A DNA stretch of 64,000 nt from Aeromicrobium endophyticum (GTDB taxonomy: Bacteria > Actinomycetota > Actinomycetes > Propionibacteriales > Nocardioidaceae), in contig NZ_QUBR01000001.1 in NCBI RefSeq assembly GCF_003586285.1, positions 806,001 through 870,000 of the forward strand, written 5' to 3'. The translations under genes and the position numbers were made by a program. Shown here one piece after another: positions 33,318 to 43,406 of this stretch (positions within the stretch are counted from its first letter, which is position 1; every line of letters begins with the position of its first letter). A model generated the notes under the pieces. The model was not told the origin of the DNA, did no database searches, and saw only the letters and a list, made by a program, of their open reading frames with translations.

Positions 33318-33335
33318 TTGTCACGCGCATGACAA
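33318..33335. promoter_or_regulatory. TTGTCA-type palindrome, copy 4
   Basis: TTGTCACGCGCATGACAA, perfect arms with a 6-nt spacer, about 200 bp upstream of the second PucR-type regulator and 128 bp from copy 3. Paired sites in one spacer suggest cooperative binding or DNA looping. Confidence 0.6.
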
Positions 33336-33539
33336 TCCATGCCTGTCGCGACCGGTATACGTCCCGATTCGATGGTGTTCGCCGAGCGCGCGTGTCACGG
33401 TAGCCACACTCGCCGGCGGCCGGGGTCTCCCTCCACCCGATCCCGACCGTCGGCGATCCTCCTGTCGTCCGCGACCCCTTCCCCCCGACCCAAGGACAGG
33501 TACGATGCGCTCACACATCACCAGCCTTGAGGGGGGCGC

Positions 33540-34802
33540 ATGGGGGATGAGGGAGCGTGGCTCCGGTCACTCGTCGGCGACGTGACCGACCGGACTCCAC
33601 CGGGCCGGCCGATGTCGGTGCAGGATCATGCGCGAGCGCTCCGGCCCCTGGTCGCGGCGTTCGCCACCGACGTGGCCGACCGCATCCAGACCGACGTCCC
33701 GGCCTACGCCGGTGAGCCCGACGGCCGCCGCCGCGACGTCATCGCCCACGCCGTCGAGCAGGCCACGCACCGGTTCCTCGACACCCTCGACGGTCTGCCG
33801 CACCGCGACCGGGGCGTCGACGAGATGTTCCAGGCCATGGGCCGGGCCGAGGCATCCGACTCCGGCGACCTCGCCGCGATGCGCGCCGCCCTGCGACTGG
33901 CGGCCACCGTCACGTGGGACAACCTGCGCCGGGCCAATCCCGAGCAACCCCTGACCGACGAGACGCGGGGTCAGCTGGCCGACGGCCTCTTCGGCTACAT
34001 CGACCACCTGGTCGAGCAGGCCGAGAAGGGCTTCGCTGCGGGGCGCCGGGCCATCCAGAACGACCGTGGGCAGGCGCGGGCCCGCCTCGCCGACAAGCTG
34101 CTCACGGGTCGCCATCGCGGCCCGCTCGACGCCGTCGATCCGCAGGTCTGGGCGCCACCCGAGTGGGTCGTGGTCGTCGTCTCCGAGCCCGACGAGCAGC
34201 GCAGCATCGACGTCGCGACGCTGGCGCTCGACCACCTCGTGGTGCGCCACGACCAGCGGGTCGCGGTCATCGCCGACGCCAAGCAGACCCTCGCCGTCAC
34301 GGCCGCGTTCGAGGCCGCTGGCACGCGGGCCGCCGTGAGCTGGCCGGTCGGCCCGAAGCTCGTCCCGTCCGCGTACCGGTGGGCGCGCCGGGCGCTCGAC
34401 CTCGTGCGCCGCGGCGTCATCCCCGAGCAGCCGCTGATCGAGTGCCGCGACCACCGCACCCAGATCTGGCTGCACTCCGAGCCGGCCCTGAGGCAGCGGA
34501 TGTGCCAGGACATGCTCAAGCCCCTGCTGGCCGAGACCCCCAACTCGCGCGAGATCCTCTCGCAGACGCTCCTCGTGTGGCTCGAGACCCGCGACAGCGC
34601 TCCGGCCATCGCGGCCCACCTGGGCGTGCACGCGCAGACCGTGCGCTACCGCTGGAAGCGCATCAACGAGCTGTTCGGCGACGACCTGCACGACCCCGAG
34701 TTCATCGTGCAGATCACGATGCTGCTCAAGGCCAGCGTGCCGCTGTGGCAGGCCGGCGACCAGAGCGACTTCGAGCGGTTCCGCGAGGAGGAGAGCGCCT
34801 GA
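33540..34802 (+). CDS. PucR/CdaR-type transcriptional regulator, paralogue 2
   Basis: A 420-aa protein with the same plan as the regulator at 27618-28838: a helical sensory N-terminal half (LRPLVAAFATDVADRIQTDV; MFQAMGRAEASDSGD), a middle domain, and the PucR HTH near the end (LSQTLLVWLETRDSAPAIAA; LGVHAQTVRYRWKRIN). A short acidic tail closes it. The ATG at 33540 follows a G-rich ribosome-binding site. Its stop overlaps the next start as TGATG, so it is translated together with the degenerate P-type-ATPase-like protein. This coupling suggests that protein affects the regulator or shares its signal. Confidence 0.82.
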   Translation: MGDEGAWLRSLVGDVTDRTPPGRPMSVQDHARALRPLVAAFATDVADRIQTDVPAYAGEPDGRRRDVIAHAVEQATHRFLDTLDGLPHRDRGVDEMFQAMGRAEASDSGDLAAMRAALRLAATVTWDNLRRANPEQPLTDETRGQLADGLFGYIDHLVEQAEKGFAAGRRAIQNDRGQARARLADKLLTGRHRGPLDAVDPQVWAPPEWVVVVVSEPDEQRSIDVATLALDHLVVRHDQRVAVIADAKQTLAVTAAFEAAGTRAAVSWPVGPKLVPSAYRWARRALDLVRRGVIPEQPLIECRDHRTQIWLHSEPALRQRMCQDMLKPLLAETPNSREILSQTLLVWLETRDSAPAIAAHLGVHAQTVRYRWKRINELFGDDLHDPEFIVQITMLLKASVPLWQAGDQSDFERFREEESA

Positions 34803-36076
34803 TGGAGCGTTCGACCCGGCCGTCGCCGTGGTGGCTGGTCGGGCCCGACCTGCTGGTCGGCCTGACCGTCGTCGTGTCGACCGCGTGGGCCGTCGCCTCG
34901 CTGGTCGACGGGCGCTCGGCGCTCGAGGCCGTGCCCGCCGCGTCCACGGTCGTGCTCACGATCGCCGCTGCCATCGTCCGCTCGCGCAGCGGGCTGCCGT
35001 CGCGCACCCCCGTGCTGCCGCCGTGGTTCGTGCCCGTCGTGCTGCTGGGCGCGGCCGCAGCAGCGGTCTGGTGGGGCGTGGTCGACCACCCCGCAGACGG
35101 CGCCGGGGTGGGGGTGGCCGCTCTCGTCGCCTCCGGGCCGGCCGCGGCGATGCTGGCGGTGCCGCTGGCGTTTCGCACCGGAGCGTCCCGGGCCGCGCGC
35201 TCGGGCGTGCAGGTGACCGAGCTCGCCGTCCTCGAGGCCACGACGGTCGTCGACACCCTCGTGCTGGCCAAGGACGGAACCGTCACCACCGGCGACCTCA
35301 CCGTCATCTCGGTCGACCCCGTCGAGCCCGATCACGACCGCAACCTGCGGTGGTTCGCCGGCGCCCTCGCCAAGGCCTCCGACCAGCGCGTCGACCGGGC
35401 CGTCGCGACCCTGTCGGCGCGCGGACGGCTCACCGACGTCGAGGTCGTCGACGGGCTCGGGGTGAGCGGATCGGTCGACCGGCATCCGGTGCGCGTCGGC
35501 TCGCCGCACTGGATCGGCTTCGAGGCCGAGCCGACGATCTGGACGACAGTGGGTGTCGAGGTCGACGGTCGCCGGCTCGGCAGCATCACGGTCGCCGACG
35601 ACGTCCGGCCCGACCTCGTCCGCGACGTCGGACGCCTGCGCGCGCTGGGTCTCGAGCTCGTGCTGGTCTCGGCCGACAGCGAGGCGCGCACGCATCACGT
35701 GGCCCAGCTGGCCGGCATCGAGACGGTCCACGTCACCGACGACGCCGCCGCGGTCGTGCGCGAGCTCACGCACGCCGGCCGCCGGGTGGCGACGGCCGGC
35801 CTGACGCCCGGTCACGACGAGGCGCTGGCCCTGACCACTTCCGCCGGCGACCGCCCGGCCATCGTCGTCGACGACTGCTCCCCCGCTCGCATCGCCGACG
35901 CGCTCTCGCTGGGGCGCGGCACGGTCGGGCGCATCCGCCGCGCACGCACGGTCACCGCGGCCCTGGGGATCGCGGGCCTCGCGGTGGCAGCCACGGGCCT
36001 GGGCGGACCCGTGGCCGCCGCCGTCGTGGGCGTCTGCGTCGTCGTCGCGTCAGCGCTGGTGGGCACCAGCGCCTGA
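34802..36076 (+). CDS. Degenerate P-type-ATPase-like membrane protein (predicted pseudoenzyme)
   Basis: A 424-aa protein aligning by eye with the core of a P1B heavy-metal ATPase, but with the key residues replaced. Three to four N-terminal helices end in LVASGPAAAMLAVPLAF, where SGP (111-113) stands in place of the ion-binding CPC. The phosphorylation loop DKTGTLT reads AKDGTVT (156-162), losing the Asp. The SEHP motif reads SDQR (193-196), TGDN reads SADS (290-293), and GDGxND is not preserved (about 333-340). The hydrolase fold order is otherwise kept and the frame is intact, so it is not simply decaying. It cannot pump as a normal P-type ATPase; a sensory or scaffold role with the coupled regulator is a guess. 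Confidence 0.72.
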   Translation: MERSTRPSPWWLVGPDLLVGLTVVVSTAWAVASLVDGRSALEAVPAASTVVLTIAAAIVRSRSGLPSRTPVLPPWFVPVVLLGAAAAAVWWGVVDHPADGAGVGVAALVASGPAAAMLAVPLAFRTGASRAARSGVQVTELAVLEATTVVDTLVLAKDGTVTTGDLTVISVDPVEPDHDRNLRWFAGALAKASDQRVDRAVATLSARGRLTDVEVVDGLGVSGSVDRHPVRVGSPHWIGFEAEPTIWTTVGVEVDGRRLGSITVADDVRPDLVRDVGRLRALGLELVLVSADSEARTHHVAQLAGIETVHVTDDAAAVVRELTHAGRRVATAGLTPGHDEALALTTSAGDRPAIVVDDCSPARIADALSLGRGTVGRIRRARTVTAALGIAGLAVAATGLGGPVAAAVVGVCVVVASALVGTSA

Positions 36077-36089
36077 GCCGCAAGACCGC

Positions 36090-36668
36090 CTACGACAGGG
36101 CGAACGTCCCGCCGAGCGCTGCTGCGTCGCCGTTCTTGACCTGTCCGAGACAACCGACCACGTTGGACGTCACGAGATCGGACTCCGGGCTGGCGACCGT
36201 GACCGTCTTGTCGTCGACGTTCAACGTCGCCCGCGCCGAGCCCCTGACCTCGAGCTTGCACGCAGGAGACGTCAACGTCACCACGATGTCGCCGACGGCG
36301 ACGCTTCCGGACCCGCCGACCAGGCCCGATCGAGCCTCGACCGACCACACCCCCACCTGCTTCAGTGGAAGACTTCCGCCGGGTCCGGTGCACCCGTTCC
36401 AGGTGGATGAGCTCACTCGTCCCAGCACCATGCCGGTAGGCGTCTTGGCGCCCGGGTCGAGCGCATAGTCAAGCTTGACCGACGTGCAACCGAACGTGTG
36501 CCGGCCAGCGGACAGCCGCACCGCTCCAGAGGTGGTGGTCGTACCCGTGACGTCGAGCCCGTCTCCGTCGGCGACGGAGACGCTCGCAAGCACCGCCGTC
36601 GCCCCGATCACGGCTGCGATGCCTGCTCGTCGATGCCGACGGGTCGGTCTACGGATCGCTCTCGGCAT
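36090..36668 (-). CDS. Secreted four-Cys protein, divergent paralogue 4
   Basis: A 192-aa protein with a very basic start, a signal-like hydrophobic stretch (AGIAAVIGATAVLASVSV) and a beta-rich mature chain. It keeps four Cys in the same spacing class as the other three: FGCTS, NGCT, ACKLE, GCLG, and the GVWSVEARSG / GDIVVTLTSPACKLEV region lines up with GSWGMTVVGD ... TVTMPQC. Otherwise it is diverged. It is oriented toward the regulator/pseudo-ATPase pair (13-bp gap to that stop), with a long TTGTCA-type palindrome 88 bp upstream. Confidence 0.68.
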   Translation of the reverse strand: MPRAIRRPTRRHRRAGIAAVIGATAVLASVSVADGDGLDVTGTTTTSGAVRLSAGRHTFGCTSVKLDYALDPGAKTPTGMVLGRVSSSTWNGCTGPGGSLPLKQVGVWSVEARSGLVGGSGSVAVGDIVVTLTSPACKLEVRGSARATLNVDDKTVTVASPESDLVTSNVVGCLGQVKNGDAAALGGTFALS

Positions 36669-36755
36669 GCTGCCGCCCCCTCGCTCGTAGCGTCGTCTCC
36701 CTCGGAAACTAACGCGACCTAGCGACCCGCGGACAGGGGCCCTGAGAGAATCCGT

Positions 36756-36785
36756 GAGAACTTGTCATGCTCGTGACAAGTTCTC
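36756..36785. promoter_or_regulatory. TTGTCA-type palindrome, copy 5 (longest)
   Basis: Perfect 12-bp arms GAGAACTTGTCA and TGACAAGTTCTC around spacer TGCTCG. It lies 88 bp upstream of the four-Cys gene and 41 bp beyond the asd stop. It could fold into a terminator for asd, but the same pattern in divergent spacers elsewhere favours an operator; it may do both. Confidence 0.6.
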
Positions 36786-36825
36786 AGACGTCGGCGGATC
36801 GTGCGTCCCGTCGCGGCCCGCGACG

Positions 36826-39134
<2,309 letters not shown>

Positions 39135-39171
39135 GGTTAGTTCCTACCTGTGGAGACGTACGGACGCGCGA

Positions 39172-39206
39172 CGCTGCGCGACCGCAAGTCTAGCGGTCGC
39201 GCAGCG
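39172..39206 (-). terminator. Hairpin terminator behind the S1 protease gene
   Basis: Perfect 14-bp arms CGCTGCGCGACCGC (39172-39185) and GCGGTCGCGCAGCG (39193-39206), 7-nt loop. It lies 21 bp past the protease stop and upstream of lysC. Confidence 0.75.
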
Positions 39207-39227
39207 CCGGATCGGAAGCCGTCCAGA

Positions 39228-40343
39228 TCAGCTCGTGATCAGGCTCACGCCGTACGCGCCGAGGATCTCGTTGACGGGCTGGAAGTACGTCGTGCCGCCG
39301 ACCGAGCAGTTGCCCGATCCGCCGGACGTCACGCCCTGCGCCTGGGTGCCCGAGATCGCCGAGCCGCCCGAGTCACCGGGCTCGGCGCAGGCGCTGGTGC
39401 GGATCAGCCCGGTGATGGTGCCCTCGACGTACGTCACCGACGCGTTGCGGGCCTGGATCGTGCCGCAGCGCCAACCCGTGGTGGAGCCGGAGCGGCAGAT
39501 CGACGAGCCGACGGGCGCGTCGGACGATCCCTGCACGCGCACCGTGCCGCCCGCGTAGTCGTTGACCGCCCCGATCAGCGCCTGGCCCGGGGTCTTGACG
39601 TAGGCGTAGTCGTTGCCCGGGAAGCTCGAGCCGGCGAAGGTGCCGCTGGGCGAGCTGGTGGTGCTGCCGGTCGTCCCGCAGTGGCCGGCCGTCACGAAGC
39701 CGCCGGTCACCGCGAAGCCGACCGAGCAGCGCGCGCCGCCGATGTAGTAGGCGTTGCCGCCCACGACGTCGAGGGCACGCGGCGCCTCGGACGACACCTC
39801 GACCGTCACCGCACTGGCAGGCACGCCGGCCTTCTTCACGAAGGCCTTCGCCTGGGCGACACCGGCTGCGCGCGACTGCACGACGACCTTGTTGGTCGTC
39901 ACGTCGACGTACCAACCCGGCACACTGGCCGGAGCGCTCGCCTTGGTGGCGTCCAGCTTGGCCTGGTAGCCGGTCAGCTGCTGCTCCGACCGGGCCACCT
40001 GCCGCACCTGGGTGCTGGACGACGACAGCGACGAGGCCGCCTCACCCGTCGTGCCGACGACCAGCCTGCCGCTCGCGGCGTCGAACCAGGCACCGCCGAA
40101 GCTGGCGCCGAGCTGCTCACGCGCCTTCTTCTCGCTCCGGGTCGCGGCCTTCTCGTCAGCCAGCCGGGCGTCCACCTCGGACGCGCTGAGGCCGAGGTCG
40201 CGCTGCATCGCGCCGGCCATCGACGTCCGGTCGGGCGTGGTGCCCGGCCCCGGCTCAGCGGCTCCGGCCTGCTGCCCGAACACCGCAGCGGCAGCGGCCG
40301 CCACGGCCGCGGCACCGGTCAAGACACGCATCCGTCGTTCCAT
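39228..40343 (-). CDS. Secreted S1-family (streptogrisin / alpha-lytic type) serine protease
   Basis: A 371-aa pre-pro-enzyme. A signal peptide (VLTGAAAVAAAAAAVFGQQAGA) is followed by a propeptide to about residue 190, with the alpha-lytic-type propeptide feature PGWYVDVTTNKVVV. The mature protease begins near DVVGGNAYYI. Catalytic triad: His in VTAGHCG, Asp in FPGNDYAYV, Ser in EPGDSGGS. The disulfide Cys of the family are present (RCSVGFA/GHCG, ICRSGSTTGWRCG). It self-folds through its propeptide and acts outside the cell. It has its own terminator. Confidence 0.92.
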   Translation of the reverse strand: MERRMRVLTGAAAVAAAAAAVFGQQAGAAEPGPGTTPDRTSMAGAMQRDLGLSASEVDARLADEKAATRSEKKAREQLGASFGGAWFDAASGRLVVGTTGEAASSLSSSSTQVRQVARSEQQLTGYQAKLDATKASAPASVPGWYVDVTTNKVVVQSRAAGVAQAKAFVKKAGVPASAVTVEVSSEAPRALDVVGGNAYYIGGARCSVGFAVTGGFVTAGHCGTTGSTTSSPSGTFAGSSFPGNDYAYVKTPGQALIGAVNDYAGGTVRVQGSSDAPVGSSICRSGSTTGWRCGTIQARNASVTYVEGTITGLIRTSACAEPGDSGGSAISGTQAQGVTSGGSGNCSVGGTTYFQPVNEILGAYGVSLITS

Positions 40344-40428
40344 GTGATCCCCCTAGTCGTCGTGATCCCCCCGAGGGGATGCCAGAAACCTAGTGCCGGC
40401 GACGCCGGCCAGGGGCATACCAATTGCG

Positions 40429-41421
40429 TCATACCGCGGGGCTGACCGGCGGAAGCGGCTGAATGCCGAAGCCCTTCTTGCCCTGCAACCACGCGGCGTA
40501 GACCAGGCTCTCGACGATCAGCCCGGCGAAGGCGTCGGTCGTCAGCCGGACGATCTCGCTCGCGAACCCTGCCGCCGCGGCGTCGGGGCGCCAGCCGACG
40601 ACATGGTTCCAGCGCAGGGGCGCGTCGGCGATCGGCACCGTCACGAGACCGGGCAGGTCGCGGGTGGCCTGGCACAGCGCGACGGCGTGGTCCGAGGCCA
40701 CCCGGTCGATGCAGCTGGCTGCGTCGGCCTCGTAGAGCGTCCGGGGCGTGAAGCCCGCCCGGGCGCAGGCGGCGGCGAAGCATCCGGTGAAGCAACCGTC
40801 GACCGGGATGGCCGCCCAGTCCTCGTGCGCCAGCTCGGACAGATCGACCTCCGCACAGGAGGCCAGGCGGTGCTGCTCGGGGAGCAGCACGAACACGGGG
40901 TCGCTGGTGACGACGTGCCACGACAGCCCGTGCTGGGCCGGCGGCGGGGCGTCGGCGCACACGCCCACCACCGCGAAGTCGACCCGTCCGTCGACGACCA
41001 TCTCGGCGAGCCCGTCGGACGACCACGTGGCGTGCGTCGTCACCTGCACGTCGGGATGCTCCAGCGCGAGTGACCTGATCAGCCGGCCCAGCACGACGCT
41101 GGTCGACGAGCCGATGCTGACGTGCGACGGCGTGCCGCCGCAACGGCGCTCGTTGCTGGCGAGCCGGGCCGCCTCCTCCTTGAGGCCTGACATGGCCGGC
41201 AGCATGACCCGGGCGCGCGCCAGCACGAGATCACCGAGCGCGGTGGAGCGCACGCCCCGGTGGTCGCGCTCGAACAACGTGCCGCCGAGCGACTTCTCGA
41301 TGCGGTTGAGCTGGGCCGTGAGGGCCGGCTGCGCCAGGCCGAGGCTCGCAGCCGCCTTCGTGACGCTGCCCTCGTCGGCGAGGGCGCACACGACCTTCAG
41401 ATGGCGCAGCTCGAGCTCCAT
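40429..41421 (-). CDS. LysR-family transcriptional regulator
   Basis: A 330-aa LysR protein. The N-terminal winged HTH (LKVVCALADEGSVTKAAASL, GLAQPALTAQLNRIEKSLGG) and a periplasmic-binding-like effector domain (FAVVGVC; LLPEQHRLASCAEVDLSEL) are complete. The start at 41421 is chosen by alignment with the family; upstream in-frame codons exist but add an unlikely leader. Many Cys in the effector domain (DGCFTGCFAAACARAGF) are unusual for LysR proteins and could bind a metal or sense redox. The target is not evident: it precedes the protease on the same strand with an 85-bp gap. Confidence 0.85.
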   Translation of the reverse strand: MELELRHLKVVCALADEGSVTKAAASLGLAQPALTAQLNRIEKSLGGTLFERDHRGVRSTALGDLVLARARVMLPAMSGLKEEAARLASNERRCGGTPSHVSIGSSTSVVLGRLIRSLALEHPDVQVTTHATWSSDGLAEMVVDGRVDFAVVGVCADAPPPAQHGLSWHVVTSDPVFVLLPEQHRLASCAEVDLSELAHEDWAAIPVDGCFTGCFAAACARAGFTPRTLYEADAASCIDRVASDHAVALCQATRDLPGLVTVPIADAPLRWNHVVGWRPDAAAAGFASEIVRLTTDAFAGLIVESLVYAAWLQGKKGFGIQPLPPVSPAV

Positions 41422-41468
41422 CCCGGGAGGATACCGCGAGTATGCGAACGGCTCCCTGGACAGCACGA

Positions 41469-41498
41469 CGGCCCCGCACCCGTCGGGGTGCGGGGCCG
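41469..41498 (-). terminator. Hairpin terminator behind the lipoprotein gene
   Basis: Perfect 13-bp arms CGGCCCCGCACCC (41469-41481) and GGGTGCGGGGCCG (41486-41498) closing a GTCG tetraloop, 15 bp past the lipoprotein stop. Confidence 0.8.
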
Positions 41499-41512
41499 CG
41501 CTGCGGACGGAC

Positions 41513-41959
41513 CTACTGTCCGGAGATCTTCTTGGTGCACGCCGTCGACGCGTCGGTGAACGCCTGCATGTCGGCGGGGTTGACGTTGGTCGGCTGGGCG
41601 TCGGCGATGGCCTGCAGGGTCTGGGTCGAGGCCGTGTCGTACAGCTCGTCGGCGAAGCAGGTGACGACCTTGTTGACGATGTCCTCGGGCAGGTTGGCGC
41701 CGGCCGTCGACTTGAGGACCTTGGTGTAGCCCGCGACCACGTCCTCCTTGCTGGGCTTGTCGCCGGTGTCGCCCTCGGGCGCGGCCGAGGCGGTGGGCTC
41801 TTCGGTGGCGGCAGGCTCGGAGGCGGTCGCCGACGGCGTCGACTCGGCCTTGTCGCTGCTGCCGTCGCTGCCGTCGCTTCCGCCGCAGGCCGCCAGCGTG
41901 CCGCCGAGCGAGAGCGCCAGCGCCAGCGCGACGCCGGACATGCGTGAACGAGTCTTCAT
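41513..41959 (-). CDS. Small lipoprotein of unknown function
   Basis: A 148-aa protein with a lipoprotein signal: hydrophobic core GVALALALSLGG, lipobox LAAC, acylated Cys25. A Ser/Asp/Thr/Glu linker of about 45 residues follows, then a helical domain (KEDVVAGYTKVLKS; LPEDIVNKVVTCFADELYD) with two Cys that may pair (VTCFA and STACTKK). Exported and membrane-attached. The short helical domain resembles small actinobacterial secreted domains with one disulfide; the function is not known. Confidence 0.75.
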   Translation of the reverse strand: MKTRSRMSGVALALALSLGGTLAACGGSDGSDGSSDKAESTPSATASEPAATEEPTASAAPEGDTGDKPSKEDVVAGYTKVLKSTAGANLPEDIVNKVVTCFADELYDTASTQTLQAIADAQPTNVNPADMQAFTDASTACTKKISGQ

Positions 41960-42069
41960 CTGTTCCCCCAGATAGGTGATGAGCGACCGTCGGTCAGCCG
42001 CCCTCGATGCCGCGAAGGTATCAGAGGATACGGCGCGTCTCGAATCGTGCGGGACGTGCTCGACGAGCC

Positions 42070-42666
42070 TCAGCCGATCGTCGTGCGTCCTTCGAAGGCC
42101 CGGCCGAGCGTGAGCTCGTCGGCGTACTCGAGGTCGCCGCCGACGGGCAGGCCGCTCGCCAGCTTGCTGACCCGCAGGCCGTACGGCGACAGCATCCGGA
42201 TGAGGTAGGTCGCGGTGGCCTCGCCCTCGAGGTTGGGATCGGTCGCGATGATGACCTCGGTGACGACCCCGTCCTGCAGCCGCTGCAGCAGCTCCTTGAT
42301 GCGCAGCTGGTCGGGCCCGACGCCGGCGATGGGCGAGATCGCGCCGCCCAGCACGTGGTAGCGGCCGCGGAACTCCCGCGTGCGCTCGATCGCGACGACG
42401 TCCTTGGACTCCTCGACGACGCACAGCACGCTGAGGTCGCGCCGCGGGTCGGCACAGATGCGGCACTCGGTGTCGACCGTGACGTTGCCGCAGATCGAGC
42501 AGAAGTGGACCTTCGACTTGACCTCGACGAGCGTCGCGGCGAACCGGCGGACGTCCTCGGGGTCGGCGTCGAGCAGGTGGAAGGCGATGCGTTGCGCGCT
42601 CTTGGGACCGATGCCGGGCAGCTGCCCGAGCTCATCGATCAGATCCTGGATCACGCCGTCATACAC
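42070..42666 (-). CDS. recR: Recombination protein RecR
   Basis: A 198-aa protein of standard RecR length: helix-hairpin-helix [17 protein letters not shown], zinc finger CSIC...CRIC, and a Toprim domain ([31 protein letters not shown]). It acts with RecF/RecO in loading RecA at gaps. GTG 42666 is used because it gives the family's conserved opening [14 protein letters not shown]; an earlier start adds 8 unconserved residues. YbaB, which normally sits next to it, is absent here. Confidence 0.95.
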   Translation of the reverse strand: MYDGVIQDLIDELGQLPGIGPKSAQRIAFHLLDADPEDVRRFAATLVEVKSKVHFCSICGNVTVDTECRICADPRRDLSVLCVVEESKDVVAIERTREFRGRYHVLGGAISPIAGVGPDQLRIKELLQRLQDGVVTEVIIATDPNLEGEATATYLIRMLSPYGLRVSKLASGLPVGGDLEYADELTLGRAFEGRTTIG

Positions 42667-42720
42667 AGGGATCAACCTATGTCGTGCGTCCACGTCCCGC
42701 CTCGGCGACTCGCCCCAACC

Positions 42721-42802
42721 CGCGAGTGGTGCGGTCTGGACGTTATGGGACGGCGTGTCGGTCCACTCCGCACCACGCGGGCACGGGAACGCACCACTCG
42801 GG
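42721..42802. repeat. Palindromic dispersed repeat, copy A
   Basis: Starts CGCGAGTGGTGCG and ends CGCACCACGCG, followed by a further arm CGCACCACTCGGG. The inside shares GACGGCGTGTCGGTCC with copy B at 45270-45354 (opposite orientation). The two copies flank the TetR-amidohydrolase operon. Confidence 0.75.
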
Positions 42803-43402
42803 TCAGTAGAGCGGCCTCCCCGACAGGATGCGCACGAGCTGCTCGACCCGGACGTCCTCGTGCTCGGGGTGGGGCAGCAGCGAGGCCATCAGTGCCTCGC
42901 CGTCGAGCAGGTGCACGATGCTCAGCACGATGGTGTCGAGCTCGACCGGCGCGAGACGCTCGGCGATCGGCAGCGCACGACCCAGCGCCAGGATCTCGCC
43001 GTGGTAGCGCTCGGCCAGCGGCTCGAGCACCGCCCGCAGCTCGGCGTCGGCCCGTGCGGCGAGCACCAGCTCGTACCAGGCGGCGTTGATCGGGGCCCGG
43101 GTCGCTCGGCGCAGCCGGTGCACGACCTCGGTCAGGTCGGTGCCGTCGAGCGAGCCCAGCCCCTCGCTGAAGTCGACCAGCTGACGCGACCTGATGCGAT
43201 CGGCCGCGGCCAGCATGACGTCGAGCCGCGCGCCGAAGTGCCGGAACAACCCACCCTGCGACACCCCCGCACGCCGCGCGATCTCGGCCGTGGTCGCCCG
43301 GGCGTAGCCGACCTCGCCCAGCACCTCGACGGCCGCATCGACGACCGCGGTCATCGTGCCCTCCCGGCGCTCGGCCTGCGTGCGTCGGGCGGGTGCGGTC
43401 AC
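42803..43402 (-). CDS. TetR-family transcriptional regulator
   Basis: A 199-aa TetR protein. N-terminal [23 protein letters not shown]; an all-helical ligand domain follows ([20 protein letters not shown]). It starts at GTG 43402, 4 bp after the amidohydrolase stop, so the two form one operon. The 10-bp-arm palindrome at 45232-45257 upstream of the amidohydrolase is the likely operator, giving autoregulation. The inducer is unknown, perhaps the hydrolase substrate. Confidence 0.85.
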   Translation of the reverse strand: MTAPARRTQAERREGTMTAVVDAAVEVLGEVGYARATTAEIARRAGVSQGGLFRHFGARLDVMLAAADRIRSRQLVDFSEGLGSLDGTDLTEVVHRLRRATRAPINAAWYELVLAARADAELRAVLEPLAERYHGEILALGRALPIAERLAPVELDTIVLSIVHLLDGEALMASLLPHPEHEDVRVEQLVRILSGRPLY

Positions 43403-43406
43403 GCCC

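Larger units (their letters stand above)
33032..33539. other. 508-bp divergent regulatory region
   Basis: Gene-free stretch between the secreted-protein gene and the second PucR-type regulator. It contains the two palindromes listed separately, a possible -10 (TACGAT at 33501-33506) and a G-rich ribosome-binding site before 33540. Short open frames here have no coding look. Confidence 0.7.

Noticed and set aside
33540..36076. A single 720-residue frame spanning the regulator and pseudo-ATPase
   Set aside because: It is in the pseudo-ATPase frame but its first third has no domain; the regulator occupies another frame and the second gene begins at 34802.
36756..36785. Palindrome read only as the asd terminator
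   Set aside because: Possible, but the same TTGTCA pattern occurs in divergent spacers where no gene ends, so it was listed as an operator that might also terminate.
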